Translations under genes and position numbers: made by a program
NCBI RefSeq assembly: GCF_021458635.1
Contig: NZ_JAIRDQ010000011.1
Location: forward strand, 1-64,000
Source: Bradyrhizobium monzae
GTDB taxonomy: Bacteria; Pseudomonadota; Alphaproteobacteria; Rhizobiales; Xanthobacteraceae
DNA length: 64,000 nt
Reading direction: 5' to 3'
The notes under the pieces: generated by a model
What the model saw: only the letters and a program-made list of their open reading frames with translations
Database searches by the model: none
Told to the model about the DNA's origin: nothing
Shown: in pieces, positions 63,027-64,000 of the stretch
How positions within the stretch are numbered: position 1 is the stretch's first letter
How the letters are laid out: every line of letters begins with the position of its first letter

Positions 63027-64000
63027 TCACCCGTTCCGGAACGCATACCCATAGCCGTTGAGCGCCGGCGCGCCGCCGAGATGGGCGTAGAGAATCTTCG
63101 CGCCCTTCTCGAAATGGCCTTTCCGGGTCAGGTCGATCAGGCCCTGCATCGATTTGCCTTCATAGACCGGGTCGGTGATCATCGCCTCCAACCGTGCGGT
63201 GAGGCGGATCGCCTCCTTGGTCTCCTCCGACGGTACGCCATAGGCGGGATAGGCGTAATCCTCGATCAGCACGACGTCGTCGGCAACGATGTCCTTGCCG
63301 AGCTCGACGAGGTTTGCCGTGCTCTGCGCGATCGAGAGCACCTGCGCTTTCGTCTGCGCCGGTGTGAAGGAGGCGTCGATGCCGATCACCTTTCGCGCGC
63401 GGCCGTCGGCGGCAAAGCCGACCAACATGCCGGCGTGGGTCGAACCGGTCACGGTGCAGACGATGATGTAGTCGAACTTGAAGCCGAGCTCTTTCTCCTG
63501 CTGGCGCACTTCCTCGGCGAAGCCGACATAGCCGAGCCCGCCAAATTTGTGCACTGAAGCGCCGGCCGGGATCGCGTAAGGCTTGCCGCCCGCAGCTTTC
63601 ACGTCCTCGATCGCCTGCTCCCAGCTCTTGCGGATGCCGATGTCGAAGCCGTCGTCGACCAGTCGGACGTCGGCGCCCATGATGCGCGAGAGCATGATGT
63701 TGCCGACGCGGTCGTAGACGGCGTCCTCGTGCGGCACCCAGGCTTCCTGCACCAGGCGGCACTTCATGCCGATCTTGGCGGCGACCGCCGCGATCATGCG
63801 GGTATGGTTCGACTGCACGCCGCCGATCGAGACCAGTGTGTCGGCGTTCGATGCGATCGCGTCGGGGATGATGTATTCGAGCTTGCGCAGCTTGTTGCCG
63901 CCATAGGCGAGGCCGGAATTGCAGTCCTCGCGCTTGGCGTAGATCTCGACATTGCCGCCGAGGTGCTTCGACAGCCGCTCCAGCTTCTCGATGGGCGTCG
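63027..64000 (-). CDS. acdS: 1-aminocyclopropane-1-carboxylate deaminase (5' end beyond window)
   Basis: 324 codons are visible; the first dozen or so are cut off by the window edge. It is a PLP enzyme of the tryptophan-synthase-beta fold that turns the plant ethylene precursor ACC into ammonia and 2-oxobutyrate. Readable: the PLP-lysine loop YGGNKLRKLEY, SIGGVQSNHTRMIAAVAAKIGMKC, PAGASVHKFGGLGYVGFAEEV and CTVTGSTHAGMLVGF. In rhizobia it lowers host ethylene and helps nodulation. Some D-cysteine desulfhydrases are close relatives, but the pattern here fits AcdS. Confidence 0.92.
   Translation of the reverse strand, partial: TPIEKLERLSKHLGGNVEIYAKREDCNSGLAYGGNKLRKLEYIIPDAIASNADTLVSIGGVQSNHTRMIAAVAAKIGMKCRLVQEAWVPHEDAVYDRVGNIMLSRIMGADVRLVDDGFDIGIRKSWEQAIEDVKAAGGKPYAIPAGASVHKFGGLGYVGFAEEVRQQEKELGFKFDYIIVCTVTGSTHAGMLVGFAADGRARKVIGIDASFTPAQTKAQVLSIAQSTANLVELGKDIVADDVVLIEDYAYPAYGVPSEETKEAIRLTARLEAMITDPVYEGKSMQGLIDLTRKGHFEKGAKILYAHLGGAPALNGYGYAFRNG

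Overview
The window looks like chromosomal DNA of a high-GC alphaproteobacterium, most probably Bradyrhizobium or a close relative in the Nitrobacteraceae. The evidence is protein content and style: a catalytically dead caspase-TPR protein, DUF1272 and DUF3175 proteins, form II Cox-type dehydrogenase subunits, otsA/otsB, acdS, and several GTCAT...ATGAC intergenic repeats of the kind common in Bradyrhizobium. The genus is an inference, because there is no rRNA or marker gene to prove it.

Layout. 1-8516: a Crp/Fnr regulator, an RND efflux pump operon (permease plus adaptor, no outer-membrane channel), an OmpA-family lipid-anchor-less protein, the pseudo-caspase and an AHL-lactonase-like hydrolase preceded by a CRP-like palindrome. 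8517-17024: an aromatic catabolism block that converges on homogentisate. A MarR regulator diverges from a five-gene run: FAD monooxygenase, small DUF2783 protein, atypical metallo-beta-lactamase-fold protein, hmgA and fahA. It is followed by DUF1272 and an Lrp regulator that diverges from hppD. Tyrosine (via HppD) and probably a hydroxyphenylacetate (via the monooxygenase/DUF2783 pair) would both feed HmgA and FahA. 17197-23638: an MHS-type transporter, an alpha-methylacyl-CoA racemase, and a coxS-coxL-coxM-like molybdenum hydroxylase operon. 23878-28150: two tandem chemoreceptors with different sensor halves and almost identical signalling halves. 28342-33233: DUF3175, an MFS carrier coupled to otsB and then otsA (trehalose), and a small secreted protein.

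33505-45320 is an integrated element of about 11.8 kb inserted in the 3' end of tRNA-Ser(GGA), bounded by a 17-bp direct repeat. It carries a tyrosine integrase, AlpA, a Rep-like unknown protein, a terminase large subunit with small neighbours, a RepA-like AAA ATPase and a two-gene DUF5343/HEPN module on the opposite strand, but no capsid, portal or tail genes. It resembles a phage satellite or a much-reduced prophage that carries a candidate defence cassette; this is the most interesting part of the window.

45321-52604 is a second accessory-looking stretch: tRNA 3'-end fragments, an allophanate-hydrolase-like amidase, an SsuABC/TauABC-type ABC transporter operon ending in a Crp-type regulator, a fatty-acid desaturase, and a gene-poor tail with a short tandem repeat. 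52605-64000 returns to ordinary chromosome: LysR diverging from an MFS exporter and an aldo/keto reductase, an amidase with a histone-H1-like lysine-rich tail, a metY-metA methionine operon behind a structured leader, a polysaccharide deacetylase, recQ, and acdS (ACC deaminase), which runs off the end of the window.
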